Position numbers and translations under genes: made by a program. From Gallionellaceae bacterium (lineage in GTDB: Bacteria; Pseudomonadota; Gammaproteobacteria; Burkholderiales; Gallionellaceae), in NCBI GenBank assembly GCA_030646595.1, contig JAUSKS010000123.1, forward strand, positions 1 to 8,437: 8,437 nt of DNA, in the 5' to 3' direction. The notes below the pieces were generated by a model, which saw only the letters and a list, made by a program, of their open reading frames with translations, made no database searches and had not been told where the DNA came from. Shown piece after piece: positions 5,514 to 8,437 of the stretch (position 1 is its first letter; the number at the start of each line of letters is the position of its first letter).

Positions 5514-5945
5514 TTAATTATCAAATAAATCGCCAATACGGTCATCCATTGTGACACTATTAATTACCCATCGATCATTTGGCTTATAAAATGTGAAGAC
5601 CCAACGCACTGCATGATTCTGAAATTTATGGAGGTACACGTAGCGCGCCAATGACTCTCCAACTTTCTCTTCCTTTACGAATTCAGTTGCAATAGATGTA
5701 CCAAAACGCTGCTTCAGCATTGGCCATTGGATGTTTGTTTGATTCGCCATGCTGTCGACTTCAACTACTGGTATTGGCCAGTATGGTTTTAATAGGCCGT
5801 AAGCATCGGCTATTTTCTCTTGCTTGAAAAATAAGACTACTTTGTCTGAAATTTTTCTTGCCTCTGCGAGGCTAACAAAATCATCGGAAAGTGCGATGGC
5901 GGGAAACATCAAGAGAGAGAACATGGCAATGCGTCGGGCAAGCAT
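5514..5945 (-). CDS. Small exported protein of unknown function
   Basis: A 143-residue protein with a clear Sec signal peptide: MLARRIAMFSLLMFPAIALS, a basic start, a hydrophobic core at 7-19 and probable cleavage near residue 20 before DDF. The mature part (about 123 residues) has no cysteine and no lipobox, so it should be soluble in the periplasm or outside. Visible segments are a helix KISDKVVLFFKQEKIADAYG (31-50), LLKPYWPIPVVEVDSM, then strands RYVYLHKFQNHAVRWVFTFY (101-120) and RWVINSVTMDD. The helix-then-sheet order could suit a small cone-like fold, but that is a guess and I cannot name the family. The start has AAAGGAG four bases upstream. A promoter candidate lies at 5979-6007 and a terminator candidate after the stop, so it may be a single-gene unit downstream of the ABC operon. 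Confidence 0.8.
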   Translation of the reverse strand: MLARRIAMFSLLMFPAIALSDDFVSLAEARKISDKVVLFFKQEKIADAYGLLKPYWPIPVVEVDSMANQTNIQWPMLKQRFGTSIATEFVKEEKVGESLARYVYLHKFQNHAVRWVFTFYKPNDRWVINSVTMDDRIGDLFDN

Positions 5946-5978
5946 ACGACTCCTTTCTGACTACTAACGTAAAAATCC

Positions 5979-6007
5979 ATCCTAGTCGACGCAACACTTT
6001 GCGTCAA
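5979..6007 (-). promoter_or_regulatory. Predicted sigma70-type promoter of the exported-protein gene
   Basis: On the minus strand TTGACG (6007-6002, five of six) is followed after exactly 17 bases by TAGGAT (5984-5979, four of six). Transcription would start near 5972, giving a leader of about 27 bases that contains the AAAGGAG site of the gene at 5945. A palindrome covers the -35 edge and spacer. Confidence 0.5.
5988..6005. repeat. Perfect inverted repeat over the promoter spacer
   Basis: GACGCAA (5988-5994) and TTGCGTC (5999-6005) are perfect seven-base arms around CACT. It begins 11 bases past the stop of the GldG-like gene on the minus strand. It might be a repressor site over the promoter or a weak terminator stem for the ABC operon; the nearest T-run (five T's, about 5971-5975) is some 12 bases beyond the stem, which argues against efficient termination. 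Confidence 0.5.
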
Positions 6008-6016
6008 CGTGACGAA

Positions 6017-7360
6017 TCATCGCCTTCTGCGCCACCACAATACCCCACCCACCAGCACCAACAACCCCGGCAGCACTATCATGAAACCGCTGCTGATAAT
6101 GGCCAATTGGGTTTTGCTCAAGGTGACCGCACCATCCTTGATGGCGCGAGGTTGCAAGGTGATAAGTTGTTCTTCGTTGCTGAGCCAATTTACCATGCTG
6201 ACACCGAGATCAAGATTACCGCCATTGCCGGAATAAGCATTCGCCAGAAATGATCCGCTGCCAACCACGACGATGCGTTGCTCTCTATCATTCACATCCC
6301 GTTGCAAGGCCAGGGCGACCGTTACCGGACCAGGAATGTCATGGCTTTTATCAAAGCGTGGCGCGCTGCTTTGAGTAGCGCGCTTGCTTACCCAGCCACG
6401 TGGCGCAGCCTCAACCAGGGTGGTATGCAGCCATTCCTTGTTTTCATCCCAGTTGAGTGCACGGGCAAAAGGAAAGGTCGTAATCAAATTGAAATTCTGC
6501 GTGATGGCATGAGGAGGATAGCCCGCGCCCAGCGCCCAGGTAGCAGGAGCACTCATTTCTGTGGCAGCCGGATCAACGATAATCCCGGGGGTAAGCAGCA
6601 GGCCCAGCTTTTCTGCCACCCGCTCCAGCCCGTGCAATGGTTCGGCATCCAGCAACCACAGCAGGTTTCCGCCCCGCGCAATATAGCCCAGCAATTTATC
6701 CACTTCACCCGGTAGTAAATCGAGTTGCGGCTGAGCAAGAATTAGCAGGCTGGTGTTTTCCGGCACTTGTTGTGCCAAGGTCAAATTAAGGCTCCCCAGA
6801 CGGAAACCATTTTCCTGCAATTTTTTGCCAAATTCACCGAGGTCGTGATTGGCCATACCTTCCAGTTTGCGCTCGCCATGCCCGTCCACATACATCAGCA
6901 AGTGATTTTTGTTATGCGCTAGGCGCAGCAGTGCGCTGGTGAGCGTTTGTTCATTCAGCATGGTGATATGTTCGCGCCGCCCTGCATAATCCACCAGCAT
7001 TTCGCCGTTGACTTGTATGTTGACCTTGCGTGCTTCATCGGGCTGTTTCACCGGATCAATAAAGGTGAGCGAGATATCCGGCTTATAACGCTGATAGAGG
7101 GAAACAAAATCACGGACCAGTTTGGATATATCACCGCGCTGTGCATCCTGGCCAGTTGCATATACGGTGAGTTTCAGTTCTCCCGGTAATTGTTGCAACA
7201 CCTCTACACTGCTGGCTTCCAGGCTATTGCTGGCGCTTTGGGTCAGATCCCATTGCAGAGCATAATGCACGGCCACTTGATATAAGCCGATCACGGCCAG
7301 CAGCAACAATGCAGTGTAGCCCATATTTTTGAATAGCAAATTGAACTGGGGAAGCTTCAT
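6017..7360 (-). CDS. GldG-like ABC transporter auxiliary protein (ABC_transp_aux / DUF4350-like)
   Basis: Membrane-anchored partner of an ABC-2 type transporter, related to GldG of the gliding-motility ABC complex; in proteobacteria the exported or remodelled substrate is not known. The 447 residues contain one N-terminal membrane segment (about 14-33), the WDLTQSASNSL motif (37-47), a large periplasmic part with VYATGQDAQRG (66-76), IDPVKQPDEA, VDGHGERKLEG (158-168) and LLWLLDAEPLHGLE, and a second membrane segment near the C-terminus (about 418-442) ending in WWRRRR. The ATG at 7360 is two bases after the permease stop, so translation is probably coupled; an earlier in-frame ATG at 7423 would overlap the permease by 61 bases and adds an unconvincing leader. 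The DUF4340 protein that, from memory, often follows such genes is not next to it here. Confidence 0.88.
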   Translation of the reverse strand: MKLPQFNLLFKNMGYTALLLLAVIGLYQVAVHYALQWDLTQSASNSLEASSVEVLQQLPGELKLTVYATGQDAQRGDISKLVRDFVSLYQRYKPDISLTFIDPVKQPDEARKVNIQVNGEMLVDYAGRREHITMLNEQTLTSALLRLAHNKNHLLMYVDGHGERKLEGMANHDLGEFGKKLQENGFRLGSLNLTLAQQVPENTSLLILAQPQLDLLPGEVDKLLGYIARGGNLLWLLDAEPLHGLERVAEKLGLLLTPGIIVDPAATEMSAPATWALGAGYPPHAITQNFNLITTFPFARALNWDENKEWLHTTLVEAAPRGWVSKRATQSSAPRFDKSHDIPGPVTVALALQRDVNDREQRIVVVGSGSFLANAYSGNGGNLDLGVSMVNWLSNEEQLITLQPRAIKDGAVTLSKTQLAIISSGFMIVLPGLLVLVGGVLWWRRRR

Positions 7361-7362
7361 AA

Positions 7363-8106
7363 TCAGCCGTATATGGAGTTGTTGCGCAAACGACGCATGG
7401 CCAGCAGCAGGAAAGTCATGCAAAACAGCAGCAAGAAGACAAGATCGCCACTGTTTAATAGGCCAACATTAAAATTCTGGAAATGTGTGGTGGGACTAAA
7501 CGCATGCCAGATATGATCATTGTCTACTGCACTGACTTCCATCAGCCATAAACCGAATAATGCTGCCAGTGAGGAAATGGCCGCTACCAAGGGCTGTGCC
7601 GTGAGGGAAGATATATACAAGCCAAGCGCGACGTAGCAGGCGGTGAGTAGAAACAAGCCGCAGGCATTGCTGAACAGCAAACCCAGATCAAGCCTGGTGC
7701 CCAGCATCAGTGTTAATACCATCAAGGTGCAAGTAGCGATGATGAGCAACAAAAACAGCATCAGGCCAAAAAATTTCCCCAGCACAATATCCCGTGCGGA
7801 AACGGGTGCCGTCATGAGCAAGGTTAGTGTCTGGTTGCGCCGTTCTTCAGCCAACAAACGCATGGTGAAGATCGGTACCAGCATCATCATGATCAGCGCG
7901 ATTGTGCCAAACAGCGGAGTCGCTACTGCCAGCGTGGCACCTGGTGCATTGGCCAGTTGCGCCAGTTGTACCTGCACTTGCAGAAAAGCATCCAGGCGCG
8001 CCAGAAAAAACCAGGCGAATATAAATTGCAACGCGGCTACGGTAAACCAGGTTGCCGGTGCCGCAAAAAAACTGCGGAATTCTTTCAGGGCAATGATGCT
8101 AATCAT
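7363..8106 (-). CDS. ABC-2 type transporter permease
   Basis: Integral inner-membrane subunit of the ABC transporter. The 247 residues show about six hydrophobic segments: 20-36, 66-84, 111-133, 141-163, 171-189 and 222-237. The ABC-2 family signature is clear in the cytoplasmic region after segment two, AEERRNQTLTLLMTAPVSAR (86-105) then DIVLGKFFG, the part that contacts the ATPase. The N-terminus ISIIALKEFRSFFAAPATW matches the usual start of GldF-like permeases. I chose ATG at 8106, which overlaps the end of the ATPase gene by eight bases; an ATG at 8139 would add 11 residues of doubtful sequence. Substrate is unknown. Middle gene of a three-gene operon with very tight spacing. Confidence 0.9.
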   Translation of the reverse strand: MISIIALKEFRSFFAAPATWFTVAALQFIFAWFFLARLDAFLQVQVQLAQLANAPGATLAVATPLFGTIALIMMMLVPIFTMRLLAEERRNQTLTLLMTAPVSARDIVLGKFFGLMLFLLLIIATCTLMVLTLMLGTRLDLGLLFSNACGLFLLTACYVALGLYISSLTAQPLVAAISSLAALFGLWLMEVSAVDNDHIWHAFSPTTHFQNFNVGLLNSGDLVFLLLFCMTFLLLAMRRLRNNSIYG

Positions 8107-8437
8107 GAGATTCACTCTGGGTAAGTTGCATGAACACATCTTCCAGCCGAGCTTGCAGCGGTGTCAATTGCTGCGCCTGCCACTGCTGTTGTGCGGCCAG
8201 TGTCAGCAGCGTTGCGCCAGCGGCGCTACCCATAGCATGCAGAATGCGGAATTGCGTAGCGGAGAGTTGTTCTACCTGTTGCACTCCGGCGATAGCCTGC
8301 AATTTTGATAGCGGCGGTGGGGCCAGCAAGGTCACAATAAAACCAGGCTGATAACCATATTGCTGCATCTTGAGGCTGCTGTCGCCATAAATCAAACGAC
8401 CATGATGCAATATCTCCACCCGGTCACATATATTTTC
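8099..8437 (-). CDS. ABC transporter ATP-binding protein, C-terminal part only
   Basis: The frame is open to the window edge and reads ENICDRVEILHHGRLIYGDS, the stretch after the H-loop in ABC-2 type ATPases (where ICDRV-ILHxGRL is typical), followed by a C-terminal domain ending LQARLEDVFMQLTQSESHD. The LEDVF-LT ending is characteristic of drug- and GldA-type ATPases. Walker A, signature and Walker B motifs lie outside the window, so about two thirds of the protein is missing. Its TAG lies inside the start region of the permease gene (ATGATTAG), indicating translational coupling. It supplies ATP hydrolysis for the permease/GldG-like complex. Confidence 0.88.
   Translation of the reverse strand, partial: ENICDRVEILHHGRLIYGDSSLKMQQYGYQPGFIVTLLAPPPLSKLQAIAGVQQVEQLSATQFRILHAMGSAAGATLLTLAAQQQWQAQQLTPLQARLEDVFMQLTQSESHD

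Noticed and set aside
5891..6715. Plus-strand frames opposite the GldG-like gene
   Set aside because: No recognisable domains, low-complexity His/Gln composition, and they are antisense to a well-supported protein.

Overview
The window looks like chromosomal DNA of a Gram-negative proteobacterium, most likely a betaproteobacterium. This is inferred from protein style (CHASE8/HAMP/GGDEF/EAL protein, Mth938-like protein, Fpg/MutM), Shine-Dalgarno use, a typical signal peptide and proteobacterial intergenic palindromes. I could not run a taxonomic search. Base composition is moderate, and the 5.0-5.95 kb part looks richer in A+T than its neighbours.

Layout. Plus strand, 1-2.8 kb: a membrane-bound c-di-GMP enzyme with apparently intact GGDEF and EAL sites (5' end outside the window), a small Mth938-like protein, then a decayed 3' end of an IS21-type istB gene. 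From 2.8 to 3.25 kb there is no convincing gene, but two palindromic repeats. Minus strand, read right to left from 8437 to 3252: the C-terminal part of an ABC ATPase, an ABC-2 permease and a GldG-like auxiliary protein in a tight, coupled operon; then a small exported protein with its own predicted promoter; an unrecognised 128-residue protein; a 13-codon remnant of a mutM start; a HigB/HigA-type toxin-antitoxin pair; and an intact mutM.

How the genes relate. The ABC trio should form one export or envelope complex. higB-higA is a self-contained addiction module: the toxin and antitoxin genes overlap by 8 bases, and a perfect palindrome lies between the predicted -35 and -10 boxes, where an XRE antitoxin would be expected to bind. 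The most telling structure is that this module sits between two mutM starts, one intact (4067) and one broken (4926). Each start has a GTAG-ended palindrome just upstream. This suggests the module arrived, or the segment was duplicated, at the mutM 5' end and left a scar.

Intergenic spaces carry at least three REP-like palindromes bounded by GTAG/CTAC, one similar element bounded by GGAG/CTCC that may also be a terminator, and one CCCTCTCC-type long palindrome. I see no rRNA, tRNA, CRISPR array, phage genes or complete insertion sequence. I do not see a clearly new multi-gene system; the toxin-antitoxin/mutM scar and the two unrecognised genes at 5.0-5.95 kb are the best leads.
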